Under the pieces are notes generated by a model. That model was not told the origin of the DNA and did not search any database. It worked only from the letters and a program-made list of their open reading frames with translations. 64,000 nt of DNA, from the NCBI GenBank assembly GCA_963710975.1, contig CAVQCG010000005.1, forward strand, positions 248,001 to 312,000, given 5' to 3'. This document shows positions 1 to 8,061 of this stretch, piece by piece; position 1 is the stretch's first letter; each line of letters starts with the position of its first letter. Made by a program: the position numbers and the translations under genes. This DNA is from JBBQXH01 sp963710975. Its GTDB lineage: Bacteria; Actinomycetota; Thermoleophilia; Gaiellales; Gaiellaceae.

Positions 1-317
1 TCGCCGATCGGCGGCAGGATCTCGACGGAGAGACCCGGATGGGCAATGCTGACCGCCTCGGCACGAGCCTCGATGTCGCGGCGGACGTGAACGCCGGTGG
101 CCATGAAGAGTGGCAGGATCCGGAGGTTCGTGATGCCCGCGGCAGCCGCTTCGTCTCCGACATCGGCGAGGGTCGGCGACGACGACTCCATCCATGCGAT
201 CCGTACGCGGTCCGCACCAACGGCCGCCGCGACTCCCCCCGCGAGCTCCTCGAACGGCGCCCGCCAGCGCGCGTCAGCGCTCCCGTGAGCGAAGAGGACG
301 AGGCGAGTCGCGCTCAC
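1..317 (-). CDS. CbiX/SirB-type sirohydrochlorin chelatase, 3' end off window
   Basis: The first ~105 residues are visible; the C-terminus runs off the left edge. The start MSATRLVLFAHGS, followed by a helix and LRILPLFMATGVHVRRDI, is the CbiX/SirB layout: an early His in AHGS and a second His in the GVHV segment, the metal-inserting residues of this family. Family members insert cobalt, iron or nickel into sirohydrochlorin or related tetrapyrroles; the metal cannot be told from this part. The GTG start overlaps the stop of the upstream methyltransferase (GTGA), so the two are translationally coupled. Family assignment is fairly secure; substrate is not. Confidence 0.75.
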   Translation of the reverse strand, partial: MSATRLVLFAHGSADARWRAPFEELAGGVAAAVGADRVRIAWMESSSPTLADVGDEAAAAGITNLRILPLFMATGVHVRRDIEARAEAVSIAHPGLSVEILPPIG

Positions 318-958
318 CCGGCGTCCCATCCGATCACGTGCATCCCCTGCCACCAGCCGGGGGAGCCCTTCTCCTCGCCCCCGATGTCGAACACCATCGT
401 CGCCAGAGGCTGACCGGCGAGATAGTCACGTGTCGCGTTCGCCACGCGATCCCAGTCCGAGTCGTCGACGACGATGAGCGCTCGAGCGGCGAGGTACTGC
501 TCGATCAGCACGAGCCCGTCGAGGTGCGCCACGTAGGAGTGCGGGCCGTCGTAGTAGTAGACGCCGACTGTGCGCCCGGCGAGCGCGCCGTCTCGCAGGA
601 GGTCGAAGGCGTCACCCTCGAGAACGGTGAGGCGCTCGACGCCAAACCGCTCGGCGTTCGCGCGGAGCGTATCGGCGCTTCCGCCGTCCTTCGAGAAGTC
701 ATCCACGGCGACGTAGTCGCCCGGGTTCCCGAGGCCTGCAGCCACGAGGCTCGTTCCGCGGAACGAGCCGACCTCGACGTAGCTCTCACCGGCCTCGAGA
801 AGGTGAGCAGCGAGGTTCAAGAGCGCGAGGTTGTTCTCGCAGGCCAGGCCGGGCACGGCCTCGAGCACGTCGCGGAACCGGCGATCACGCGGATGCTCGG
901 ACGCGGGGAAGTCCTCGAAGAGACGCGGCAGCTCCTGGATGAATCGTTCGACGTTCAC
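314..958 (-). CDS. class I SAM-dependent methyltransferase
   Basis: A 214-residue protein. The segment YVEVGSFRGTSLVAAGL is a motif I SAM-binding loop and AVDDFSKDGG the acidic post-I strand, as in the Methyltransf_24 group that often acts on sugars or small molecules. The later VYYYDGPHSYVAHLDGL matches the DG(P/D)HSY motif of that group. The GTG start at 958 was chosen because the frame upstream is Pro/Gly/Arg-rich and antisense-like in composition and overlaps the DUF2207 gene, which ends 16 nt before. The stop overlaps the chelatase start, so it sits in one minus-strand operon with lemA, DUF2207 and cbiX. Substrate unknown. Confidence 0.75.
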   Translation of the reverse strand: MNVERFIQELPRLFEDFPASEHPRDRRFRDVLEAVPGLACENNLALLNLAAHLLEAGESYVEVGSFRGTSLVAAGLGNPGDYVAVDDFSKDGGSADTLRANAERFGVERLTVLEGDAFDLLRDGALAGRTVGVYYYDGPHSYVAHLDGLVLIEQYLAARALIVVDDSDWDRVANATRDYLAGQPLATMVFDIGGEEKGSPGWWQGMHVIGWDAG

Positions 959-974
959 GGAAGGCCCCGGATTC

Positions 975-2873
975 CTACCACGCGCCGCCCCCACCTCCGC
1001 CCCCTCCGCCGCCTCCGCCGCCGGAGAAGCCCCCGCCACCGCCGCCCGAGCCGCTGGACGGGGGTGCGAGGGCGGAGCCGAAGCCGGCCGAGAGATCGGA
1101 GATGCCGAGCGCAGAGGGCCCCGACCCGAGGTCGGAGCCGACCGGGCTGATCCAGTAGATCGCGCTCGCATCGGCCAACTCCTTCGGCATCAGAAGATGT
1201 GCGCCCTGAAGGACACGCTCGGCGATCCCGAAGGCGATCCCGTAGACGAGGAAGCGCTCCCACAGCTCCAGCGTCGCCGGCGGGGCCTCGGCGAGGCGAG
1301 GGAAGTCCGTCAGGTAGCGCCGGAACGCCTCCCAGCGTTGAGCCTCGAGCTCCGCCTTGGGCGTGCGGCGCCGCCAGAGCCTCCGGCCGGCGGCCGCGGC
1401 GAGCACGAGCAGCACTGCGTTCGCGACGAGGCAGGCGCCGACCGCAATCGCGACGATGTCGCCCCAGCGAGGCGCGACGTTGCGGAAGCCGTGGATCCCG
1501 ATCACGAGGAGGACTGCCCCGCTGATTCCAAAGACGAGCGCGCCGATGACGAGGACGCGCCCCCCTCTGTCGTTGAACCACTTCTTCGCCCTGACAGCAG
1601 AGGCGACTCTCTCCTTGAAGGTTGCGAACCGCTTCGCGTTTGCCACGCGGTCGTCTTCGATCGTCTCCCGGAACCGCGAGAGCCGTTCGGATCCGCTGCC
1701 GACGACGCCTTCGACGAGTTCCTCGACCGGACGCTCGAACGGAGTCACGTCGGGAAGCTCGGTGCCCGCAGAGACTTCGAGATCCGCCACGTCCTCTTGA
1801 CGGAGACCGCCCCACAGCGACCGCGACGTCGTGGCCGGCACGGCCTTGAAGCGACCTCGGCGGATCAAGTCGAAGAGCGTTGCCGTGAACTCGTTCGACC
1901 CGGCATCGCCACCCTGGCGCAGGAGCGGAACGACAAGGGCGGGCGCGAGATCCGACGGTGGCTCCTGCTCGTACTCCCGGTCGTACCCTGTGTTCCGCTC
2001 CCGCCCGAAGAATGCCCACGTCCCGGCGGTGATCAGGGCCGCTGGGCCGAGCGCGAGCAGCAGCAGGTAGAGGATCGTGCGTCCGATGTGGTCGAGCGCC
2101 GATCGGATCTTCGTCCGATCGCGCTCGTACGAGGACGCGTCCTCCCGTTCCTCGGCCTGGATCTTCTCGAGACCGTCACCTCGGACGACCTTCGCACCGG
2201 CGGTCGAGGCGAGCAGTGAGCGCGGGAAGACGACACGGAGCTCGACGAACTGCTTGGGCGGCACGGCGACGGCCCGCAGCAGCGCGCGTCGCGGGAGCCT
2301 CGTCACGTCGCCGCGTACCCATACCGGATGACCCCAGACCCGGTAGTCGGGGCCGGACGCCACGCCGGGCAGGATCACGGCCGCAGTCAGCCGATCGAGG
2401 CCGACCTCCCACTCACTGCCCCACACCTGCAGGTTCACGTCGACGACGTCGTCGTACGCAACAGCCAGCCCGGTGAGCCGGTACCCGATGGTGAAGGTCC
2501 GCAACTCGTCCGAAGCGTCGTAGTGCCAGACGATCCGCAAGCCCGTCTCGGTCCGGGCCGTGCCGAACGTCCCGGGCGCCCCCGTGCTGCCGAGCTCGGC
2601 CGAGGCACCGGGCCGGTAGCGAACACCGTCCTCGCTCACGGACACGTCCGAGATGGACTCGCCCGGGCGAAGCGGGATGTCTCTGAACCCGCCGGTAAAG
2701 CCGCCGATGAAGAAGAACCTGATCGCCTCCCGGATCCGCAGCGCACCGTCGGGCTCGACCTGGACGCGAACCTCTGCGTCGGGAAGCGAGAACGACTTGG
2801 CCGACGCGCCGGGGGAAGCCGCGAGGACGAGTGCGATCGCCGCGACGAGAGCGACGCCGAACCGAACCCTCAG
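975..2873 (-). CDS. DUF2207 membrane protein with Gly-rich tail
   Basis: 632 residues if started at the CTG at 2873. In order: a signal peptide (FGVALVAAIALVLAASPGASA), an extracytoplasmic beta-rich DUF2207 domain (FFFIGGFTGGFRDIPL), a membrane helix near residue 265-285, a cytoplasmic part, two more helices near 440-500, and a C-terminus that is almost pure glycine and ends in AW. This is the standard DUF2207 plan, and its partner LemA lies directly upstream, as usual. Function is unknown; the pair is an envelope system. The start is odd: no ATG, GTG or TTG opens the signal peptide frame, while a CTG overlaps the lemA stop (CTGA) behind AGGTGA. The next GTG (2645) would remove the signal peptide. 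Confidence 0.82.
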   Translation of the reverse strand: MRVRFGVALVAAIALVLAASPGASAKSFSLPDAEVRVQVEPDGALRIREAIRFFFIGGFTGGFRDIPLRPGESISDVSVSEDGVRYRPGASAELGSTGAPGTFGTARTETGLRIVWHYDASDELRTFTIGYRLTGLAVAYDDVVDVNLQVWGSEWEVGLDRLTAAVILPGVASGPDYRVWGHPVWVRGDVTRLPRRALLRAVAVPPKQFVELRVVFPRSLLASTAGAKVVRGDGLEKIQAEEREDASSYERDRTKIRSALDHIGRTILYLLLLALGPAALITAGTWAFFGRERNTGYDREYEQEPPSDLAPALVVPLLRQGGDAGSNEFTATLFDLIRRGRFKAVPATTSRSLWGGLRQEDVADLEVSAGTELPDVTPFERPVEELVEGVVGSGSERLSRFRETIEDDRVANAKRFATFKERVASAVRAKKWFNDRGGRVLVIGALVFGISGAVLLVIGIHGFRNVAPRWGDIVAIAVGACLVANAVLLVLAAAAGRRLWRRRTPKAELEAQRWEAFRRYLTDFPRLAEAPPATLELWERFLVYGIAFGIAERVLQGAHLLMPKELADASAIYWISPVGSDLGSGPSALGISDLSAGFGSALAPPSSGSGGGGGGFSGGGGGGGGGGGGGAW

Positions 2874-3421
2874 AACTTCACCTGCACCGGCTCGCGCGCC
2901 GGCTCGTCGATCTCGAAGTACGGCTTCGGCCCGAACCCGAAGATCCCGGCGATCACGTTCGCTGGGACCGTCTGGATCGCATTCATGTAGGTCAGCACCG
3001 TGTCGTTGTAGACCTGGCGCGAGACGGCGATGTTCTGCTCGATGTCCACCAGCTGACCTTGCAGCTGCTGGAAGTTCTCGCTCGCGCGGAGCTCCGGATA
3101 CGCCTCGCTGACGGCCATCAGCCTCCCGAGAGCCGCGGTCAGGACGTTCTCGGCCTGCGCCTGCTGATCGACGCCCTGCGCAGCCTGGGCCGCCGTCCGT
3201 GCCTTCGTTACCTCCTCGAACGTCTCGCGCTCGTGCGCCGCGTAGCCCTTCACGGTCTCGACGAGATTCGGCACCAGGTCATAACGGCGCTTCAGCTGGA
3301 CGTCCACCTGTGCCCACGCGTTCTGCGTCCTGTTTCGCAACCTGACGAGGCGGTTGTACAGGACGATCAGCCCGACCAGGACCAGGACGACCACGACGAT
3401 TGCGACGATGACCCAGACCAT
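2870..3421 (-). CDS. lemA: LemA family protein
   Basis: 183 residues: one N-terminal membrane helix (residues 2-22, mostly V, L and I) followed by the helical LemA domain with NRLVRLRNRTQNAWAQVDVQ and RRYDLVPNLVETVKGY, which are diagnostic. The C-terminus FGFGPKPYFEIDE is also typical. LemA proteins are membrane-anchored four-helix bundles of uncertain function, usually next to a DUF2207 or peptidase gene, as here. A TAAGCT hexamer at 3428-3433 lies 6 nt before the ATG, so the message is probably leaderless. It appears to be the first gene of the lemA-DUF2207-methyltransferase-chelatase operon. Confidence 0.9.
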   Translation of the reverse strand: MVWVIVAIVVVVLVLVGLIVLYNRLVRLRNRTQNAWAQVDVQLKRRYDLVPNLVETVKGYAAHERETFEEVTKARTAAQAAQGVDQQAQAENVLTAALGRLMAVSEAYPELRASENFQQLQGQLVDIEQNIAVSRQVYNDTVLTYMNAIQTVPANVIAGIFGFGPKPYFEIDEPAREPVQVKF

Positions 3422-3454
3422 GTGCGGAGCTTATCGGCGGCCGCGGCCGATCCC

Positions 3455-3460
3455 TACAAT
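3455..3460 (+). promoter_or_regulatory. -10 hexamer TACAAT of a leaderless lipoprotein gene
   Basis: TACAAT lies 8 nt before the ATG at 3469, with no Shine-Dalgarno sequence between. A transcript started here would begin at or within 2 nt of the start codon. Confidence 0.55.
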
Positions 3461-3468
3461 CGAAGCCG

Positions 3469-3909
3469 ATGCGCTGGACGCTCCTTCTCGTCGCCGGAGC
3501 CCTGGCAATCGCCGGCTGTGGAGGCTCGACGTCGACCCCGGCGTCGCCCGCTGCGGTCATGGTGCCGACCGAGCCGGCTCCCGAGATCGTGGTTCTCGAC
3601 TGGAGCGACGCGCTCAACCACGAGCTGAACGAGGACGCGGGCAGGCTCTTCGCACCCGGTGCAGTCGTGATCAGTGGAACCGGCGCGAGATCCGTCCTGC
3701 GCACCCTCGGCGAGGCAACCGCCTTCGTCACGAGCTTCGCCTGCCAGGGGCAGATCGTCTCGCTGTCACGGGACGGCAACCGGGTGACCGCGATGTTCCT
3801 CCTCGGGAACCGCAGCACCTTCTCCTGCGCGGCCGAGCGAACGAGCGACACGGCAACGTTCACGATCGTGAACGGCAAGATCGTGCAGATGGAGACGCTG
3901 CCCGACTAG
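3469..3909 (+). CDS. small lipoprotein with NTF2-like fold (predicted)
   Basis: 146 residues. A signal peptide with lipobox AIAGC puts the lipidated Cys at residue 17; a short Ser/Thr/Pro-rich linker follows. The rest (LDWSDALNHELNEDAGRLFA, later VTAMFLLGNRSTF and FTIVNGKIVQMETLP) has the length and pattern of an NTF2/SnoaL-like cone, where a similar final strand is common. Catalytic function cannot be assigned. It is alone on the plus strand, divergent from lemA, and is followed by a hairpin repeat array. Confidence 0.7.
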   Translation: MRWTLLLVAGALAIAGCGGSTSTPASPAAVMVPTEPAPEIVVLDWSDALNHELNEDAGRLFAPGAVVISGTGARSVLRTLGEATAFVTSFACQGQIVSLSRDGNRVTAMFLLGNRSTFSCAAERTSDTATFTIVNGKIVQMETLPD

Positions 3910-3954
3910 ATCGTTTCGTCGCTACGGTGGCGGCAACGAGTCTTCGCACGTCTT

Positions 3955-4212
3955 GTCCCGCTTGGCCGCCCTCCGCTGCGCGGCGCCTCCGGCACAGCCA
4001 TACGCCGGCTCCGCCGGCTGGACTTCGCGGCCGGCTCCGCCGTCCGCTGCGCGGCGCCTCCGGCACAGCCATACGCCGGCTCCGCCGGCTGAACTTCGCG
4101 GCCGGCTCCGCCGTCCGCTGCGCGGCGCCTCCGGCACAGCCATACGCCGGCTCCGCCGGCTGAACTTCGCGGCCGGCTCCGCCGTCCGCTGCGCGGCGCC
4201 TTCGGCGCCTTG
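3955..4212 (+). repeat. mosaic hairpin repeat array 1 (three 71-bp units)
   Basis: Three nearly identical tandem units of about 71 bp, each with the linkers ATAC and GAACTTCGCGGCC and hairpins GCCGGC-TCC-GCCGGC and GCGCCTCCGGC. The array lies between two convergent 3' ends (lipoprotein and the small protein at 4214). Same element family as the arrays at 11954, 26154, 29189, 30541, 37138, 38153 and 59834. No coding sense is credible. Confidence 0.85.
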
Positions 4213-4213
4213 C

Positions 4214-4414
4214 CTAGGCCTCGAAGAATTCCTGTTGCTTCGCCTTGCGACGCCGCCAGAACATCAGAGCGCCGAGCGCTGCGCCGATGCCGGCGATCAC
4301 GCCGACCTTCTTCTTGCTTGCCATGAGTCCCCCTTTCGTTCTCATCATGCGCTTGAAGACGTACAACCCGACGCGGAGAGCCACGTAGCCGATGAGAGCC
4401 TGCCTGCGGTTCAT
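4214..4414 (-). CDS. small cationic membrane-associated protein
   Basis: 66 residues from the ATG at 4414, 11 nt after the stop of lipoamide dehydrogenase. It has two short hydrophobic stretches (ALIGYVALRVGLYVF and VGVIAGIGAALGALMFW) separated and followed by Arg/Lys clusters (RRRKAKQQEFFEA at the end). An in-frame internal ATG at 4324 has a much better ribosome site (AAAGGGGG, 4 nt before it), so a 36-residue product MASKKKVGVIAG... may be the main or a second product. No known family recognised. Confidence 0.5.
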   Translation of the reverse strand: MNRRQALIGYVALRVGLYVFKRMMRTKGGLMASKKKVGVIAGIGAALGALMFWRRRKAKQQEFFEA

Positions 4415-4425
4415 CCGCTGGGATA

Positions 4426-5832
4426 CTACGTGCTTGCGGCGGCCTTCTTCTTGTTCGGAATGTGAATTGCACGGCCGAGCGCGACGAGCCCCGCCTCCTT
4501 GATCGCCTCGGACAGCGTCGGATGAGCAGCCATGCCGTCCGCGACCGTCTCGACCGTCGCCTCGGCGTCGAGCGCGACCACGCCTGCCTCGATCAGATCG
4601 GTCACGTGAGGGCCGACCATGACCAGCCCCAGCAGCTCGCCATAGCGCGACTCGTGGATCGACTTGACCCAGCCGACGCTTTCGTTCTGCATCATTGCCC
4701 GGCCGTTGGCTGCGAACGGAAACTTCCCGACTGCGACCGCGTCGCCGTACTGGTCGCGCGCCTGCTCCTCGGTCAACCCGACACCGGCAATCTCGGGATC
4801 CGTGTAGATGGGACGCGGGACACCCCGGTTGTCGACGACCGCCTCGTGCCCGCAGGCGTTCTCGGCGGCGACTTCGCCCTCCCGGAAGGCGGTGTGCGCA
4901 AGCTGCCAGTACCCGGCCGCATCGCCGACCGCGTAGATGTGCGGCACGGTGGTTCGCCGATGGCCGTCGGTCCAGATTCCCTTCTTCACGTCGAACTGCA
5001 CACCGGCTTGCGGGAGACCGATCTCGTCGACGAGCGGTGCCCGTCCTGTTGCGACGAGCATCAGGTCGCACTCCACCGTCTCGCTGTCGTTGAACGTGAC
5101 GGCGAGCCCGCCGCCCTTCTCCTCGATCCGGTCGCAACGGGCCTCGAGGTGCACCGCGATGCCACGCTTCTTGAACTGCTTCGCGAGCTCGGCTGCCGCC
5201 TCGCCGTCCTCGCTCGGGATGAGGTGGGGGAGCATCTCGATGATCGTCACCTCGGAGCCGAAGCGGCTGAAGATCGACGCGAACTCACAGCCGATGATGC
5301 CGCCGCCGAGGATGACGAGACGCTTCGGCACGACCTCCTGCGCGAGCAAGCCGGTCGAATCGACGCAGAGCTTGGAGTGGATGCCGTCGATCGGGGGGCG
5401 CACGGGAAACGACCCGGTGGCCACGATCGCGTGCTTGAACGTGACGTCTTCGCCGCCCTCGACGCTGATCGTATGCGGCCCGCTGAACCGGCCCGTCCCC
5501 TTCACCCACTCGACGCCGTTCGCCTTGAAGAGCACCGCGACTCCCTGGGTGAGCTGCGTGACGACGCCTGACTTCCATACGTTCGACGCAGCGAAGTCGA
5601 GCTCGGCCGACCCGACCCTGACGCCGACCTTGGCGAAGGTCTCCTCGGCCTCTTTGAGGGCGTATGCGGTCTGCACCCACGCCTTCGTCGGGATGCAGCC
5701 GACACGCAGGCACGTACCGCCGAGTGCATCCTCCTTCTCGATGCAGACGCTCCTGGCGCCGAGCTGCGCTGCCCGGATCGCTGCCGTATAGCCGCCCGGG
5801 CCTCCCCCGAGAACAGCGACGTCACACTCCAT
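4426..5832 (-). CDS. lpdA: dihydrolipoyl dehydrogenase (E3)
   Basis: 468 residues, the full length of the family. FAD site GGGPGG at residues 9-14; redox disulfide C41-LRVG-C46 within GGTCLRVGCIPTK; NAD site ILGGGIIGCEFASIF; C-terminal active-site helix HPTLSEAIKEA with the His-Glu pair. It reoxidises dihydrolipoyl groups of 2-oxoacid dehydrogenase complexes, passing electrons to NAD+. The E1alpha-E1beta-E2 genes of such a complex lie 2.2 kb to the right on the same strand, split off by the BrkB-PfkB gene, so this is probably their E3. AGGAG precedes the ATG. Confidence 0.95.
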   Translation of the reverse strand: MECDVAVLGGGPGGYTAAIRAAQLGARSVCIEKEDALGGTCLRVGCIPTKAWVQTAYALKEAEETFAKVGVRVGSAELDFAASNVWKSGVVTQLTQGVAVLFKANGVEWVKGTGRFSGPHTISVEGGEDVTFKHAIVATGSFPVRPPIDGIHSKLCVDSTGLLAQEVVPKRLVILGGGIIGCEFASIFSRFGSEVTIIEMLPHLIPSEDGEAAAELAKQFKKRGIAVHLEARCDRIEEKGGGLAVTFNDSETVECDLMLVATGRAPLVDEIGLPQAGVQFDVKKGIWTDGHRRTTVPHIYAVGDAAGYWQLAHTAFREGEVAAENACGHEAVVDNRGVPRPIYTDPEIAGVGLTEEQARDQYGDAVAVGKFPFAANGRAMMQNESVGWVKSIHESRYGELLGLVMVGPHVTDLIEAGVVALDAEATVETVADGMAAHPTLSEAIKEAGLVALGRAIHIPNKKKAAAST

Positions 5833-5888
5833 ACGGGATCTCCTCGCGTTCGTGGTCGGGAGATACCGATCCTACCGGCGCGCGGCAG

Positions 5889-6080
5889 CTACCACTTCTC
5901 GTCCGGCGGTGAGGTGAGCCCGCGATCCTCGAACCGTCCGGTGTCCTCTGCCGCCTCGAGTTGCTCGATCTCCGACGGAGAGGAGAGAACATGATCCTCG
6001 AGGTCAGGGTCGGCCAGCACCGGGGGCTCGCTGGGGCCGCCGGTTTGCCACCGCTGGAAGAGATCGCGCCAGAACCCCAT
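5889..6080 (-). CDS. hypothetical small acidic protein
   Basis: 63 residues (MGFWRDLFQRWQTGG..., then a strongly acidic region rich in Glu, Asp, Ser and Pro ending DEKW). No membrane segment after the amphipathic N-terminal helix. The ATG at 6080 was chosen over an upstream in-frame start because the stretch before it would overlap the divergent BrkB gene. It lies head-to-tail upstream of lpdA. No family recognised; moderate evidence that it is real (composition and start unlike antisense shadow). Confidence 0.45.
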   Translation of the reverse strand: MGFWRDLFQRWQTGGPSEPPVLADPDLEDHVLSSPSEIEQLEAAEDTGRFEDRGLTSPPDEKW

Positions 6081-6129
6081 GCTCACGACGAAGGTACTCG
6101 GCCGGGCCGAATCGTGCAAGGGTACCGCC

Positions 6130-8061
6130 GTGAGATCGGCGCCCCGGCGGGTCTGGAATCGTCTCTCCTTCCTGTTCTCGAAGGCGATTCAGGGCTTCGC
6201 CGACGACCGCTGCCTCCAGCTGGCTGCCGCCATCGCGTACCGCTTCATCTTCTCGATCTTCCCGCTCGCGATCTTCCTCGTCTCGATCCTCGGCGTCTTT
6301 CTTCGGGACTCGACGAGGCGAGAGAACCTCGTCGACGCCATTCTCGACGTCATCCCCCTCTCGGGCGAGGGGCCCAACCAGCTCGAGCGTGTCCTCGCCA
6401 ACGTTCCCACCCCGTGGAGCGTCGTCGGGCTCGTCAGCATCGCCGTCACGCTCTGGTCGGCGAGCGGGTTGATGGGCGCGTTGCGCGTGGGACTGAACGT
6501 GGTCTGGGACGTGCACCGCGACAGGCCGTGGGTCCGCTCGAAGCTGGTCGACTTCGTGCTCGTTCTCGGAGCGGGAATCTTCATCCTCGCCTCGGTCCTC
6601 CTGACAGGGTTGGTCCAGATCGTCGACCGGCTGCTCGCCGATGCCCAGACGACGCTCGGCGCGCTCGGTGGACTGGCCGAGGCAGGCTCGTTCGTCTTCG
6701 GGATCCTCGTGCCGACGGTGCTCTCGTTCGTCACCTTCGCAATCCTGTACCGCTTCGTCCCGGCCGCCTCTCCGCGTTTTCGCGATGTGTGGTTCGGCGC
6801 GCTGTTCGCCGCTGTCGGCTTCGAGCTGCTGAAGAACGGCTTCGCCTTCTACGTGCGCTCCTTCGGCAACTACGACGCGATCTACGGGTCGCTCGGAACG
6901 ATCGTCGCCTTCCTCTACCTGATCTACCTCAGCTCGAACGTCTTCCTCTTCGGGGCCGAACTCTCAGCCCTTTGGAAGGGCTCGGCCGCAACCCGCCGTC
7001 CGGTCGAGCCACCCGACCCGACGCCCATCGGCGCGCGCGCGCTGGGTGCCTTGAAGAACCTCGTCGTCCTCGAGCGCGAGCCTGACCCGCTCGCTCGAGC
7101 CCGGCGAGATTCGGATACGACGGCGAGCCAGGCCGCTCTCACGGTCGCCGGGCCGTTCGTCTTCGAGTCGGTCGAGACGCCGTTCGGCACAAGTGAGCGC
7201 ATGCTCGGCGGACCGGCCGTGCATGTCACGCTCGCCGCCGCGTTCTTCACCGAGGTGCACGTCCTCAGCGTCGTCGGAGACGACGTCGGCGACCAGCAGC
7301 TCGAGGTGCTTCGCACGGCTGGCGTCGAGACGAACGACATCGAGCGCGCGCACGAAGGCCGCACGGCATCCTGGAGCGGGCGCTACGGCTTCGACCTCGA
7401 CGTCGCCGAGACGCTAGCGAGCGATCCCGGCGTTCCTGGGAGCTCCGGGCCGGTGGCGTCGGCAGCGGCGGCGAAGGCGCCGCTCCTCTTCCTCGGACCG
7501 ATGCACCCGGACCTCCAACGCGAGGCTCGGGCCACGAGCTCCTCACCTCGCTTCGTTGGGCTCAGCTCAGCGAGCTCGTGGATCGCGAGCGCGCGTGATT
7601 CGCTCATCGAGGCGATTCGAGATGTCGACCTCGTGATCCTGAATGACGCGGAGGTGCGCATGCTGACCGGCGAATCCAGTCCCGTGGAAGCCGCAGCCAG
7701 GATCCGTGAGTGGGGCCCTCGGGCAGTCGTGATCACCGAGGGAAGCCACGGCGCGGCGCTCTTCACGGAATTCGGCATCACGGTCGTAGCGGGCTATGCG
7801 CCTGGCGACGTCGTCGATCCCACCGGAGCGAGCGGCAGCTTCGCCGGCGGCTTCCTTGGGTACCTCGCGGCCCGCGACGGGGACGTCACAGAGGACACCC
7901 TTCGCCGCGCGACCGTGTACGGCTCGGTGCTTGCGTCGTTCGCCGTCGAGGGATTCGGAAGCGAGCGTATTACACGCCTGATGCCCACCGAGATCGACGA
8001 GAGGTTCGAGGTCGTGCGCCGAACGGTGCGGGTCGAGCCGTTTCGCTCGACCCCCGGATGA
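6130..8061 (+). CDS. BrkB/YihY membrane protein fused to degenerate PfkB-type kinase
   Basis: 643 residues in one open frame. Residues ~15-290 are a YihY/BrkB domain: six hydrophobic segments, with CLQLAAAIAYRFIFSIFPLAIF, LWSASGLMGALRVGLNVVW and YGSLGTIVAFLYLIYLSSNVFLFGAEL. After a linker, residues ~330-635 follow the PfkB/ribokinase fold: GGPAVHVTLAAAFF, DLVILNDAEVRMLTG, VVITEGSHGA. The family's catalytic motif DTxGAGD reads DPTGASGS here; the codon in the Asp position is GGC (7834-7836) and the preceding Gly is Ser, so kinase activity is doubtful. GTG 6130 was chosen over the ATG at 6079, which overlaps the divergent gene. The stop abuts the convergent E2 gene by 1 nt. Fusion seen directly; role unknown. 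Confidence 0.8.
   Translation: MRSAPRRVWNRLSFLFSKAIQGFADDRCLQLAAAIAYRFIFSIFPLAIFLVSILGVFLRDSTRRENLVDAILDVIPLSGEGPNQLERVLANVPTPWSVVGLVSIAVTLWSASGLMGALRVGLNVVWDVHRDRPWVRSKLVDFVLVLGAGIFILASVLLTGLVQIVDRLLADAQTTLGALGGLAEAGSFVFGILVPTVLSFVTFAILYRFVPAASPRFRDVWFGALFAAVGFELLKNGFAFYVRSFGNYDAIYGSLGTIVAFLYLIYLSSNVFLFGAELSALWKGSAATRRPVEPPDPTPIGARALGALKNLVVLEREPDPLARARRDSDTTASQAALTVAGPFVFESVETPFGTSERMLGGPAVHVTLAAAFFTEVHVLSVVGDDVGDQQLEVLRTAGVETNDIERAHEGRTASWSGRYGFDLDVAETLASDPGVPGSSGPVASAAAAKAPLLFLGPMHPDLQREARATSSSPRFVGLSSASSWIASARDSLIEAIRDVDLVILNDAEVRMLTGESSPVEAAARIREWGPRAVVITEGSHGAALFTEFGITVVAGYAPGDVVDPTGASGSFAGGFLGYLAARDGDVTEDTLRRATVYGSVLASFAVEGFGSERITRLMPTEIDERFEVVRRTVRVEPFRSTPG

Noticed and set aside
831..2219. 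Plus-strand ORF opposite DUF2207
   Set aside because: Charge-rich antisense composition, no ribosome site, and the minus strand carries a clear DUF2207 protein.
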